Below, in pieces: positions 33,573 to 45,747 of a stretch of 64,000 bases of DNA. The notes under the pieces are model-generated. The model was not told where the DNA came from. It saw only the letters and a program-made list of their open reading frames with translations, and searched no databases. Position 1 is the first letter of the stretch. Each line of letters begins with the position of its first letter. Where the stretch lies: positions 1,240,001 to 1,304,000 of the forward strand of contig BTPP01000002.1 in NCBI GenBank assembly GCA_037102815.1. The letters are read 5' to 3'. This DNA comes from Neurospora intermedia. Lineage: Eukaryota; Ascomycota; Sordariomycetes; Sordariales; Sordariaceae. The position numbers and the translations under genes were made by a program.

Positions 33573-36500
33573 GGCGTTTACTCTGGGGGCACCCGGGTCG
33601 TCTTACGGGGGCACCCAACCTTATTGGGGCACCCATCGGGTTAGGGTTAAACGTGCAGATTCTTTGTTACTAACCTTTGATACAATCAGACAGTAGTCAT
33701 ACAATAGCATTTCCATATAAACGGTGCCCAGCCCAGTCAGCTAGTGGAACCCCCATTTACTGTACTGCCCAGATTTTAGATTTGGTGATTTTGAGCCTTC
33801 TTTTTACTCCCTCTTTTGAACTAGACTAGCTGTAGACACTAGAATAGGCTAGAATCAACCGCACCGTCCGTACGTACGTAAATATCAATCGCATTAATTA
33901 CTAGAAGTATTGCTAACCTTCTTAAAGCTTTAAAGTATAAGATGGCGTCGCCCTAGGAACTAAACCCGCCCTCGCTCACCGACCTTACCTACATTGAGGA
34001 GGAGGAGGAGTGGGAAGGCTTCTTTGACGACGAACCTCTCGATTCTACCTTTAGTGTACGGCTACCTAGTCCTAGCGATAGTAGCGAACCAGAAGACAAA
34101 TTCTTTGATTAAAGAGATACGATTACGAACCTACCTTCTGGCGCCATACCCCCCGCAGCTACGATTGAAGTTCTTTATGAGGTAGTGAATATATGGGTAA
34201 AGTTTTATGGATTTGTAGTCAACCGTATTTAGGGATGTGGTAAGCCTAAAGCTCCCGTTAAAGATTATATACGATATTATATTGTTTGTAACCGCTTTGG
34301 CTAATTACGAAAGTCTAAGGCTATTATTCGAAAGATAGCCTTACGCAAGTATAGTTGTCAATAGAAAGCATTTACAAATAAAGATACTAAAGGCAATGGT
34401 CTTTGGCACTTTCGCTTGTATTTTAATCTAGATTACTAAGTCTATAACCATGGCTAGTCCTAGTACTTATCTATATACCCCCAGTACTATAAAATGAGGC
34501 TAGAGATATTTAAGAAGATCGATGATACTTCTAAGTTTAATATTATACGAGTTCGAGAGATTATTGCTATAGTACGAGAAGACTTTCTGGGCTTTATATA
34601 TATAAGAGCCGATATATATAACGTACGCATACGTATCCGCCGCCGCAATCTCAATAGTTATACCCCAATTAGCGCTTTAATTAAATTATTTAATAATAAT
34701 AATATTAAATATATTAAAAAGATAGATCTAGATGATAATAAGCGGTTATTAGGCCTCGTCTTTACCTTTCCAACTTGTATGGAGATAGCTAGAATATTCC
34801 CTAAAATTATGATTATTAATAATACGTACAATACTAACCGCTTCTATTATCCCTTTTACTAGGTTTTAAGCGTTTTATCTATTAGTTCTATATTTAACTA
34901 CGTCTTTAGTATTATTAATAACGAGAAGGAGGAAGCCTTTAATTTCTTAATTAAAGCTATTAAAGAGTTAGAATTACATTATAATCTACCCTCTCTAACT
35001 GTTATCGTTATAAATAAGTATAAAGAGATGAAGTAGGTATTAGGTAGAGTCTTTCTTAGTATTTAATAGTAGCTCTATTTATTTTATATTATAAAGAACG
35101 TTCTGTTCAATGCTAAAAAGAAGTGGAAGAAGCAAAAAGACAACGATGATAATTCTGAGGATGAAGAGGGTAAAGATGATTGGGAGAATCTAGTTTCCTT
35201 TAATGCGGTTGATTAAGGGATTTGTTCATTTGTTCGAAGTAGCGGAACCCCTGGCAAATTAGCCTCTTAGACTATTACTAAGATTATTAATGACCCCTAT
35301 AGTATTGTGGCTATATTTAAGCTTATAATATACGTTAGTATTAAATTAGAGCTCTAGGTAGTTTGGGGAAGGTTGATAAAGTAATTCGAGGGTTAAAGAC
35401 TAGTTCTTCAATATATTTAGAAGAACTAGCTTCCTATAAGAGATTAATAGGTATACTATTATATTAAGAAGTATAGAAACTTCGGTATCAGGGTTATATC
35501 CCTAATTGAATCAAGCAACCTTAGTATCAAAAGCTACCTTCTCAATAGTAATAGTAATATCTATAAGCTTATTATAACTATTATAGAAATGGCTGCCAAT
35601 TAATACTAATCTTTTAAAGAAAAGATCGCAAGACAGTAAACCCGCCAATAATAATAATATATCGATCGTACGTATCTAGGGAAGCTACTGCTATAGATCA
35701 GTTACGTTGCCCTCGAATTGATTAGTTACGAATACCGCTAAGTAGAAAAGTGTATACCCTCAACCGATTAATAGAGAGATCTGCCTACTCTAGATCCTTG
35801 TAATGACGAGTGTAGTATTACTGCCTAGTATGGACTATTGTGCCGCTATGTTATTTTTAATAGGGTGATTGTAAAGAAGGCACTGAAGCTTACACATATA
35901 TACCCTCGCTGGTACTATAAGGAGCTACTAGTACGTTGGATACCCTTTTTTATCTATTTATATATAAATATTAATTAGACGGATTCAATAGGATGCCTAC
36001 GATTTCTACCTTCGTTTACGAGACCCCCGCATTGCACCTACGAAGAGAGGCCGACCTAAGAATTCTACTAGAGTTATCCTTGACGAGTATACCCTTCCTA
36101 TAAAGTAGAAGACTCTAATTTTAAAGAGTAAAAGAGGAAGTAGGAGCGTTAAGCCTATTAAGTAAAGCAACCGCAATAACCTCCCTCGCTTGTAGCCTAG
36201 TATACGACGTAGATTATTTTACTGGGAGAGTAATGATATTAATAAGCTAGCTCCTAGTTCTTCTATAGGTATAAAACGCAAGCGGATGTAAGAGCCGGTA
36301 AGTTCTGATACTTCTGACTATAGTAGTGAGTCGGATATAGTATTTAACGGTGAGTTAGAGTTAGTATTTGATTGTATTTAAGTGGCTATACTTGAATTAG
36401 ATTTAGAGTTAGAGTTAGAGTTAGAGTTAGAGATAGAGTTAGAGATGGAGTTGATATAGTTCCCGTTTCTAGAGCTTCTACCGCTAAGATTTCCACCTTT

Positions 36501-37093
36501 TGAGCTCTCTCTAATATTCGATTTTGGGCCTTCTCTAGAGTTAGAGTTATAATTAGAATTCTTAACCTCTCTAGAGCTAACCCCCTCTCTAAAGTTTATA
36601 CTAGAGCTAGAGTTTACGCTAGAGCTAGAGGTATAGTTATCCCTAGATCGATGGTGGTCGTTTCTAGAGATACCCTTACGAGAGTTAGAGCTAGAGCTAG
36701 TATTAGATTCTATTCAAGTAGTTAGTACATTAGATTCGAGCTCCCCAGTTAAGCAAGCGGTTAAACGCAAGAGAGATAGAGCTTAAGTAGATTTACTAGC
36801 TCCCAAAATTGCACGTACGAAATAGATAGAGGTAGTTAGAAGGTGGTAGTATAGCTATTCAGATGATGTAGATGAATACTTTAGATTATATTATGTTTAA
36901 GACATCAGATCCCATAGAAATCTCCCTGTAAAACTATGTCACTGGACATCGCTGTCATTTTTTTTATGTACCTGTAACACGATGGAATTTACAGTGTAAA
37001 TGCTATTTTACCTGAAGATTTCAATAAATTCGGGTGCTCTAATAAGGTTGGGTGCCCCTGTAAGACGACCCGGGTGCCCCTAGAGTAAATGCC
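33573..37093 (+). mobile_element. MULE-A2: complete family-A MULE, 3,521 bp, inside LINE L5
   Basis: TIRs start GGCGTTTACTCTGGGGGCAC on the left and, on the right reverse-complemented, GGCATTTACTCTAGGGGCAC, with the three GGGCACCC motifs in the same spacing as MULE-A1. The TSD is TATACGAA (33,565-33,572 and 37,094-37,101). It is the least mutated family-A copy and is clearly younger in RIP terms than the LINE around it. GGGTTAGGGTTAAACG lies just inside the left TIR. Confidence 0.92.
33942..36900 (+). pseudogene. Family-A MULE transposase, best copy, still broken
   Basis: The ATG at 33,942 starts MASP; a stop follows at the fifth codon. Order: acidic N-terminus (TDLTYIEEEEEWEGFFDDEP), FAR1-like domain (FYGFVVNRI ... 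IRKIALRKYSCQ), open middle (34,494-34,862, MRLEIFKKIDDTSKFNIIRV), and MULE core with MIINNTYNTNRFYYPF, where the first catalytic Asp would lie, and VIVINKYKEMK at the second. A linker follows, then a C-terminal Glu/Leu tail coded by a TTAGAG hexamer array (about 36,385-36,470), ending SDDVDEYFRLYYV. Several stops are present, and the tail is in a different frame from the N-terminus, so there is at least one indel or intron. It reads out of the LINE in the same orientation. Confidence 0.82.
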
Positions 37094-38634
37094 TATACGA
37101 ATTTAGTTCGTAGTAACCTTATAATACTACTAAATTTAATTATCGTTTATAAGGGCGCAATTGGGAGTATCGACGGCTATAGGGTTACCGGGAACGGAAC
37201 TACTATTACTATTGGAATTAAAAACCGTACGAGTAGGAATAGTATAACTACTACCGTCGGATATAATATATATAAGAGTAATAGTACTACTACTAAAACC
37301 GGACGTAATCCGAATTGGGTTTATAGTATTACCGCCGGGTAAAAAAGGGATACGACTATAACGAATATCCTTCGCAATTAGTTCGTAGTAACCCTTCTAT
37401 TATTATTCGGTAATACTATAATTTATAGTATAAGGAAGACGCTTATAGTCGGTAGGAAGGCCGTCCTACTCTAGGCGAATATATATATAATTAGAAAAGT
37501 TATTAGTAATATAATAGAAGGTATTTAAATTATAATTAAAACTATCCGAACTACCTAATACTATAATAACGGCTACCGCCTAAATGATATTACGGGCGTC
37601 GTAGAAACCGGCGGGGACGTCCAATATATACCTACTAGTAGTATAATCGTAGGTAGTGTTCTAGGTACCGCTAATTAGAAGCGTAAAAATTGAATAGTGA
37701 AAAAGAAAAAAGGAAGACGAGAGACTTACCGGTAGACGAAATAAAGTAAATCCTATTAATAATAACCTTTTTAAAGGCGCTAAAGGAATTAAACCTATTA
37801 TTAGAGTATATAACGGAGGCGAAATCTAAAGTATAGTAGAGGTAAAAAATTTTACGAATAATACTAATTAAATTAGTATAAAGACCGAAAAAGGAAAAAA
37901 GGAAATTATATCGGTTCTAAGGGGGATAACTACTAAAGAAATTACGAAGGGTATAAACGAAGAATATAAATTTTAAAGGTACGACCGAGGGGACTATAAA
38001 AGATATAAGACTTAGGGATATCATAGGGGAGGAACCCTCTGCGTTGGAAATTAAATCGATAGGGTTAGGACGATAGTAGCCGAAGGAAACTATTTCGATA
38101 AAAATTGCAATAGGGAAGAAGGAGGAGAAGGATTAAGAGGGGCGCTATATAGGGGATTATATAAACGAAGGAAGGGGTCTTTATACTAATATAAATAAAG
38201 GTAAAACCGTAGAATAAGAGAGTAAATAATAGGGCGGAGGTATTTATAAATAGGGGAAGGAAGCGGAGAAGTAGAGTAGTAAACGGGAAAATAGAATAGA
38301 GAAGTAAGGAAAAGGCGGAGGAGGGAGCGGTAGGGAATAAAATAGAGAGGCGGCGAAAGGAATAGCGTACTAGTTTAGTCCTATTCCTATTATCCTTATT
38401 ATTCTAATATTAGGATAATATAGCGGTAGGAGAAACGAGATTATATTCGTTATAGCGGTAGGTGAGAACCGTTATAGCTATAAGCAAAGTAGGAGCAGCG
38501 TAGTAAATTATAGCCGAAATAGAGTTGGGGGTTTTTATCCGGAGGCGCTTAACGCCTTACGGTTTTCCCCTCTAGAGAATTGGAGAAGGACCCTATGCCA
38601 ATAAGGCACTATAGTTTATAGTATAGGGAATAAG

Positions 38635-39409
38635 ACGATTAATTAATACCTTTTTATTACTATAATTATTGTATAATACTAAGAATTATCCAGAATCATC
38701 AAGATCAATTAATTTAAAATTTTTAAACAATTATACAATTTTTTATATTACTATTTACTACTTCCTCGTTTGTGGGCCTTATTAAAGAAGGTACAATATT
38801 AGTACTAACGACCGCTACTCTAAATTATCCTACTATCTTCCATTTTTTAAGATTAATAAAGTAATTATAATATCATTTACCTATCGACCCTACTATAAAT
38901 CCAACTATTAAATAGACGGACGGAAATTTTTAGCACTTATTAGCTCCTTCCTGGAAGGGGACGAAAAATTAGCTCCCTCCGCCTCTCATTTCTTAAACTC
39001 TCTCCTCTTTAATAGAATATAATCAATATCTCATCTCTAAAATTAAGTTCAATACTTAATTTCAAATATTTTTCACTTTCGAAACAATTTGAACTCTAAT
39101 ACTATCCTACAGTAGTTTAGGTTTAACTATTCGCCTTTTAAAAACCGGCCGTTCTTCTTAATTAGTTACTCGTTATTAAAACTAAACGCCGTACGAACGG
39201 TCTAGAACCGGGTTAATTTACCTCTTTGCATTTCCCCTCTCCTATCTACCATTACTATTACTACTCAAAATAAGCGTATTAATATTTTTTATTACCCGGT
39301 AGAACGTATTGGTTATTGAATAAAATTGAAGAAGTATATAAATACTTATTAAAGTATCAAACGACTATCCAGCCGGCTAGTAGTAAGTCCCTCCCTAATA
39401 ATACCTATT
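38635..39409. other. AT-rich spacer, nothing recognised
   Basis: About 775 bp after LINE L5 with partly less-mutated patches (38,930-39,000, 39,150-39,250). No domain, TIR or LTR was identified. Confidence 0.35.
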
Positions 39410-39721
39410 TGTTACGGGGCAAGGCGATATTGAACGTATAGGGTAGAATATGATTTGTGTAATTGTATAAGGAAGAAGGAGAATTATAGAATCGGTACGT
39501 AGCGGCTCGTCCTATATAGACGAGGATGAGCCGTATCCTTGGTATACGTAACCGGAGCCTCCGGGAGCGTATAGCTAATTAGAGAGTGCGTATTGGCCCG
39601 ATAGCTATTGTAGTAGTAGTAAGGCTAAATAGTTTAGCCAATTAGAGAGCGTATATTAACTGGTAATTATAGTTATAGTAATACTACGATTAGATAATAT
39701 TTATAGGCTAGCCCTGTAATA
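39410..39721. repeat. Possible solo LTR of gypsy type
   Basis: It starts TGTTACGGGGC and ends GCCCTGTAATA, which is the inverse of the start allowing two transitions. The length of 312 bp is ordinary for a fungal LTR. No flanking direct repeat was found and no coding region is attached. Tentative. Confidence 0.35.
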
Positions 39722-39774
39722 TTACCCTGGGTTTCAAATACCCTTGGGCGCTAGAATATATAGGAGAAAAACTA

Positions 39775-40388
39775 GGGAAAGCCTACCCGCACCCCAACGG
39801 TTCCTACTCGCACCCTCCCCCACCCAGAAAAATGGGGCGGTGTAGCTAATAATACCTAATATTGTAAATACCGTTTTTACCCGCAAAATTTCCTCTTTTT
39901 AATGTACCCTACATTCCCCTACCTTAGTTGATTTCTCCTACTCCTTTGTATACGGCCAGTCGTACCTATACCTAGGTATTATATCCATTATACTATACTT
40001 ATTTGTACTATACCTATTTATATTATACTTATTTATACTATACTTATTTATATTATACTACGTAGTTGTACTAAGGTAATTAATGATAAGGATAAGGATA
40101 AGGATAATAAGTTAGGTTGATACTGGGTAGAAACGGTACGTGGGGTACGGCGGCGAAAGGAGGTACGGTAATGAGAGGAGGCTATTGAGGTATCGTCAAT
40201 TGGTATTAACTATTCCAAACCCTTCAATTCTATAGGGTTATTACGAGGTTTGAATTACGGGTAGGTAACCTAGCTACGAATATTACCAGATATTAAAAAT
40301 ATGGAATTTATAGCTAAGACCTAGTAACTTATATGTCGGCTAACATAGGGTGCGCGTAGGAACCGTTGGGGTGCGGGTAGGGTTTCCC
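39775..40388. mobile_element. 614-bp non-autonomous TIR element, MULE-like ends
   Basis: The left end is GGGAAAGCCTACCCGCACCC; the right end, reverse-complemented, is GGGAAACCCTACCCGCACCC. Both continue CAACGGTTCCTAC and a second GCACCC, so the TIR is about 42 bp. The ends resemble family-B MULE ends (a -GAAACCCTA- start and two GCACCC motifs). The block at 39,834-39,890 is shared with the elements at 25,167 and 41,233. No transposase; no TSD seen. Confidence 0.72.
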
Positions 40389-40508
40389 TTATTAATACTA
40401 TTCTAAGGTACACCCTAAAACAATACACTTATTAATACTTATAGTAATAAAAGTATTACGGCTAAAAACTTCTTTAACTTATATTTAATTATACTAGTAC
40501 TTAATAAT
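40389..40508. other. Short AT-rich spacer
   Basis: Nothing recognised between the TIR element and the LINE tail. Confidence 0.4.
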
Positions 40509-40670
40509 AGTCTTATTCCTTGTACTATAACTATAGTACCTTATTGGCATAGGGTCCTTCTTCAGTTCTTTAGAGGGGAAAACCGTAAGGCGTTAAGCGC
40601 CTCCGGATGAAAACCTCCAGCTCTATTTCGGTTGTGGTTTACTACACCGTTCCTACTTTACTTATAGCTA
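40509..40670 (-). mobile_element. LINE tail L6, 162 bp
   Basis: The minus strand shows the LINE 3' end (GGAATAAGAC, hairpin, and GGGGTTTTCATCCGG-like stretch upstream). It is cut at 40,670, exactly where the gypsy LTR begins, so the LTR element appears to have inserted into this tail; the rest of the LINE is not found on the other side within the window. Confidence 0.65.
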
Positions 40671-41011
40671 TGTTACCGGATATGTACGATTAGCTATAGA
40701 GTAGGGTACTGGGCTGGCATACAGCTCAATTGAGCCATGCCCAGTCCGGTACCACGGCTAGGGCATAACTAGTGCCATGGTTGGAGTGCATGCCAGTCGG
40801 CTGCCATTGGCAGGCGACCGGTAGGAAGCGGGGCTCCACCCCTGCAAACTAGGGTGGACCCCTGCCCAGACCAGGGACCTTATATAAAAGATCCCTAACT
40901 GGGCTGGCCAACGGCCGCTTCTTTCTTTCTACATCTCGCTTTCTTACTTTAATATTATTAATTACATTAAGGATATTTGGAGTTTCTAAACAAACCTAGC
41001 GAACCGTAATA
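40671..41011 (+). repeat. Probable 5' LTR of gypsy-type element
   Basis: Starts TGTTACCGG and ends near CCGTAATA, an approximate inverse. It has a TATATAAAAG box at about 40,872. It is directly followed by TTTAGTAGCTGTAATTGAT, the position of a tRNA primer site. Much of 40,680-40,920 has normal base composition. There is no second LTR in the window, so the end is an estimate. Confidence 0.55.
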
Positions 41012-42020
41012 TTTAGTAGCTGTAATTGATAGATCTAATTGATTAAACCATTTTTAATTAATCGATCCCTTTATTGGGATATCGCTTGATTGCTCTTAAT
41101 ACGCTTTGTATTTTAAAACCGATTGTTAGATCTTATAACTCTCTTCGGCGAGTATCGACCCTATAATTAACCCCCCTTTACTAACTATCGCTATTCTAAT
41201 TACTTTAGTTATTCACTTTCCCTTTCCTCTATGAGGAACCCTAGGTGCACCCACCCATTTCCCTACGCACACCCACCTACCCCAGCTGACGGCTGATATG
41301 TAAAATATGTAATTTTAGTTGTAAAAATCAGAATTTGTAATATTTAGAGGGAGCCCAATATAGGAAACGCTCTGAAAATCAATCTAACAATACTTTTATA
41401 GTATTGAAGAATCGTATTATACTATAATCTACCTTTATTTAAATATTAACGTTTAATAATTTAGAGAATTCGTTAGAAGAGCCGGTTAATAATATTTTAA
41501 TTACCTCCTCCTTACTCGCTTCCTCTCGTTGCTGTACCTCCCGTACCCTCTCCTTCTAATATTGGCCTAATTCTTTATCCTCCTTATTATCGTTAATTAC
41601 TTTAATATAGTTTCGTACCTTACTACAACTATTACGAATATTTAAGACTTCGATATTATTACCTAATTTGTATTAGGAATAATTACAGTACGTTAAAGTA
41701 TGTATGGGAATTATAGTTTTAGTACTACCACGGGGGGCCTTCGCCTTTACCTTACCTTTAACTTTCTAGGCGGTTAAATTAGAAGGTAGAATAAATTTAT
41801 TACTAAACAGTCCGCCTTACTTTGCCGGGCGACCCTTTAATATAGCTATAGTAGTTGGGCGAAATCGTAGATACTTATCTACTACATCTTAATATAATAG
41901 TTAATATAGGGAGGCAACGGGGGATAAAATAAGGTGATTTATACATCGCTAATCGAAATATTAATATAAATAATAATTAATTTTAATAATTAAGACTATT
42001 TTACCCTCTTCTTTCTTAAT

Positions 42021-45000
42021 GGCATTTACTACGCGTGCCCCATGGACTTCTTATTCGTGCCCCAATCCCTATTTGTGCCCCAATATTACAGATCTTGGCA
42101 CGTTATTTTGAGGTAAAATATCATTTATACGGTAAATCCTAGAGTCTTATATCTATATAAAAAAATAAGAATAATAGTCAGTGATATGGTTTTGTATAGA
42201 GATTTCTATAGTATATAATATTCTTAATATTTACACTAATATTATGGTTTATTGATTATAGAGAGTAATTTCGTAATGCCTGGTATGGTATTTATAACGG
42301 TTGACTCGATTCTATAACCTTCTAGTTGGGTTTGCTTATACGACCACTTTGTGTAACTTTAAGTATTAGTAAGCCCACTTGCGCTCTCTCTCTCTTATAT
42401 TTAACTACTTACTTAATTAGGAAGTTCGACTCTAGTATAGCTACTTTAATAGAGTTTAGTACTAGCTCTAGCTCTGGCTCTGGTACTAGGTTTGTAGAGG
42501 GTATCTCTAGAGACGACTATTATCGATCTGGGGATAATTATAATTCTAGTTTTAGCTTTAGCTTTAGCTTTGGCTCTGGCGTAGGCTCTGGAGTGGGCTT
42601 TAGAGAGGGTAAGAACTCTAGTTATAATTCCAGTTCTAAAGAGGGATTAAAATCGAATACTAGAGAGAGTTTAAAGGGTAGGAGTCTTAGAGGCGGGAGC
42701 TCTAGAAGCGGGAGTACTATCGATTTTAGTTTTAATTCTAACTCTAATTCTATATCTAGTATAATTATTTAAATATAATCTAATATTAACTTTAGTTCTA
42801 AATTGTTGTTAAATATTATACCCGATTCGCTATTATAGTTAGAAGTACTAGAGTTAACCGGCTATTGTACGCGTTTATATTTTGTAACCTTATTGGTAGA
42901 GTTAGGAGTAAATTTGTCGATATTATTATTATCTTCCTAGTGAGATAATCTACGTTGTATATTGGCTTATAAGCGAGGAAGGTTGTTGAGGTTATTCTAT
43001 TTAATAGGTTTAACCTTCTTACTTCCTTTCTTGCTCTTTAAATTAGGAGTTCTCTTTTACTTCGAGCTTGCCGGAATATTATCCTTCTTCCGTTATAAAT
43101 TAGTAAGTATATTACTTTATAATACCGGGGTCTTTTTTTACTTTTATTGTAAGTTAATTTCTATTAAAAGAGAGTATTCGTTAGGAATATCTCTAGTAGA
43201 GTTTCTAGGTCGGCCGCGCTTTATATTTACAGTATAGGGGTTTCTAAAACGAAGGTAGAAATTGTGGGTATCCTGTAGAGAGACTATTGATTAATAATTA
43301 TATATAGATAAATAGAAAGAATGTAAAAGCGGGTATATAAGTGGTTCTTTGTAGTATTAGCGAGGGTAAATGTAGGTAAGTTTCAATAGCTTCTTTGTAC
43401 TTATCTAGTTAAATATTATATAACGGTATAGTAATTTATATTGGGTAGTAATACTATATTCTTTACTATAAAGCTCCAAAGAGGATGGGTTGTGTTAGTT
43501 GGGTATATATTTCTCTATTTAAAGGTATTTATAGTTAATAAATTTAAGGGTAATGTAGTTAATCTGTAATGGTAGTTTACCTAAATACGTACGGTGGATA
43601 TACTCTCGTCGCTAGCGGGTTTACTATCTTGCAATTTTCTCTTTAAATATCTGGTATTAACTAGCGGCTATTTCTATAATAATTGTAACGAATTTATAAA
43701 TATTGCTATTGCTATTAAGAAGGTAGCTCTTAATATTAAAATTATTTAATTTAATTAGGGACGTAATTCTAATACCGAAGTTTCGATATTGTTTAATATA
43801 GTAGTATACTTATTAATTTCTAATAGGAAGCTAATTCTTTTAAATATACTGAAGGATAATTTATTATACTTCGAATTGCTTCTTTAACCTCTCCTAAGTA
43901 GCCTAGAACTCTAATTTAGTATAGGCATACATTACGAACTTGAATATGCTTACAATGTTATGGGGGTCGTTGGTAATCTTGCTTGCCTTTGAATCGGGAT
44001 TGTGTATTGATGAACAAACGCCTTGATTAATTAGATTAAAGGGAATTGGATTTTCCTAATTATTTTTACCCTCCTCGTCTTTAGAATTATCGTTGTTATT
44101 GTTCTTTGAGGTAGTCTTCTTTTATTTCTTTTTGGTATTGAATAATACGTTCTTAATAATATAAAATAGATAGAATTGTTATTGAGTATTAGGATATATC
44201 TCTCTTAAAAACTGTTTTATTTCGTTATATTTATTAGTAATAATAACGGTTGGGGTAGGTAGATTATAGCGTAATTCTAGTTCTTTAGTAGCTTTAATTA
44301 GGAAGTTAAAGGTTTCTTACTTTTCGTCGTTAATAATACTAAAGATATAATTGAATATAATACTAATAGATAAAACGTTAGATACTTAGTAGAAGGGATA
44401 ATAGAATCGGTTAGTATTATATATATTATTAATAATTATAATTTTGGGGAATATTTTAGCTATTTTTATGTAAGTTGGGAAGGTAAAGATAAGACCTAAC
44501 AACCTCTTTCTATTATCGGGATCTATCCTTTTAATATATTTAATATTATTATTGTTAAACGACTTAATTAAGGTACTAATTGGGGTATAGCCATTGAAAT
44601 TGTAACGACGAATAGTTGTACGTACGTTGTAGATATTGGTTCTTATATATATAAAGTTAGGAAAATCCTTCCGTACTATAGTAATAATCTCTTAAGTTCG
44701 TATAGCGTTGAGTTTAGAGGTGTTATCGATTTTCTTAAATATTTCTGGCTTTATTTTGCGGTATTGGGGATATATTGAAGGATGCGAGGACTAGCTATAG
44801 TTGTAAATTTGGTAATTTGGGTTGGGATTTAGTAAAAAGTATTAAAGACCGTCCTTATCCTTCTTTGCAACTGCCTTCTATTAATAACCATACTTCCGTA
44901 ATGCCGTCTTTCGAATTGTAGTAGTAGATGGGCGTAGGTTGCTAAAACGGTTATAGAGGATATAATAACGAGTATAGTTTTTAGTTGGGACTCTAGGTTT

Positions 45001-45747
45001 AGTACTACAACTTCTACTTTGAATAATAATGAAGTTGTAATCCTTAGCCCACTAATTGACTACTTTTTAAAGACCTTCGATTATAGTTATAGAAGGTATA
45101 GTACTAGAGGGTAGATTAATAATTATATTTCTATAGTTAAAGAGCTCGTCTTTGGGTTTGCTATCGGAAACGCTATTGAAAGAGGGATTGGGATTAGGAT
45201 TAGGATTAGCTCTAGCTCTAGGATTAGGACTAGGATTAGGTAACGGTACGCTAGATTCGTCGTTGGAATTGTTAGGAGAATTAATAAGAGTATTATTATT
45301 AGAAAAGCCTTCTTACTCTTCTTCGCTAGCGGCGTCGCGGTCGGTATCGGTGTGCGCTATTTTAAAATGCGCGTGCGCAGCGTTATAAGGCTTGAAGAAA
45401 GTTAGTAAATAGTTCTGGTGATTGATGCGATTGATATTTACGTACGTGCGGTCGATTCTAGCCTGTTCTGGTGGTGAAAGGTAGTTTGGTTGTAAAGAGG
45501 GAGGAAAAAGAAGGTTCAAAATTACCAAGTCTAAAATCTAGGCTGGGCATTGAGCGCTTGTGAATGGGGGTTCTACTGGTTGACTGGGCTTGGCGCTGTC
45601 TTCTATGTAAGGCTGTTGTACGATTACTGTCTGGTTGAAATAAAAGATGGTGAAAAAAGATGCCCACGTTTAACCCTAACCCGATTGGGGTACGAATAGG
45701 GATTGGGGCACGAATAAGAAGTCCATGGGGTACGCGTAGTAAATGCC
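42021..45747 (-). mobile_element. MULE-A3: diverged family-A MULE, 3,727 bp, inside MULE-B1
   Basis: The TIR of about 65 bp starts GGCATTTACTACGCGTRCCC. It has three GTGCCCC-type motifs starting at TIR positions 15, 37 and 55, the same spacing as in other family-A copies although the motif itself differs. The TSD is TTCTTAAT (42,013-42,020 and 45,748-45,755). It is moderately RIP-mutated and constitutes a sub-family of its own. Confidence 0.9.
42330..45400 (-). pseudogene. Family-A (subtype) MULE transposase, broken
   Basis: The minus-strand frame follows the plan of the 33,942 copy: an SEEE.EGF acidic start near 45,320, FAR1-like domain, core, and Ser/Glu/Leu-rich tail near 42,400-42,770. 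The long plus-strand Ser/Gly-rich frame at 42,326-42,772 (148 codons) and the plus frame at 42,962-43,237 lie opposite this gene and are regarded as antisense shadows. No initiator ATG is clear; several stops. Confidence 0.7.

Larger units (their letters stand above)
28182..38634 (+). mobile_element. LINE L5: near-complete Tad1-clade LINE, split by a MULE
   Basis: Same family as the LINE at 15,115. The 5' ends are nearly identical over about 150 bp (ACTGCTTTAAAACCGG), it has the same ORF1 span and ORF2 motifs, and the same tail ends at GGGAATAAGAC. A 3,521-bp MULE with its own TSD interrupts it at 33,573-37,093, leaving 6.9 kb of LINE. It is more strongly RIP-mutated than the MULE it carries. 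No clear LINE TSD was found. Confidence 0.87.

Noticed and set aside
42326-42772. 148-codon Ser/Gly/Arg-rich plus-strand frame
   Set aside because: Antisense to the Glu/Leu tail of the family-A transposase; the same antisense pattern occurs in the other copies.
45152-45667. Three short frames near the right end of MULE-A3
   Set aside because: They overlap the transposase start region and TIR-proximal DNA in wrong phases or strand.
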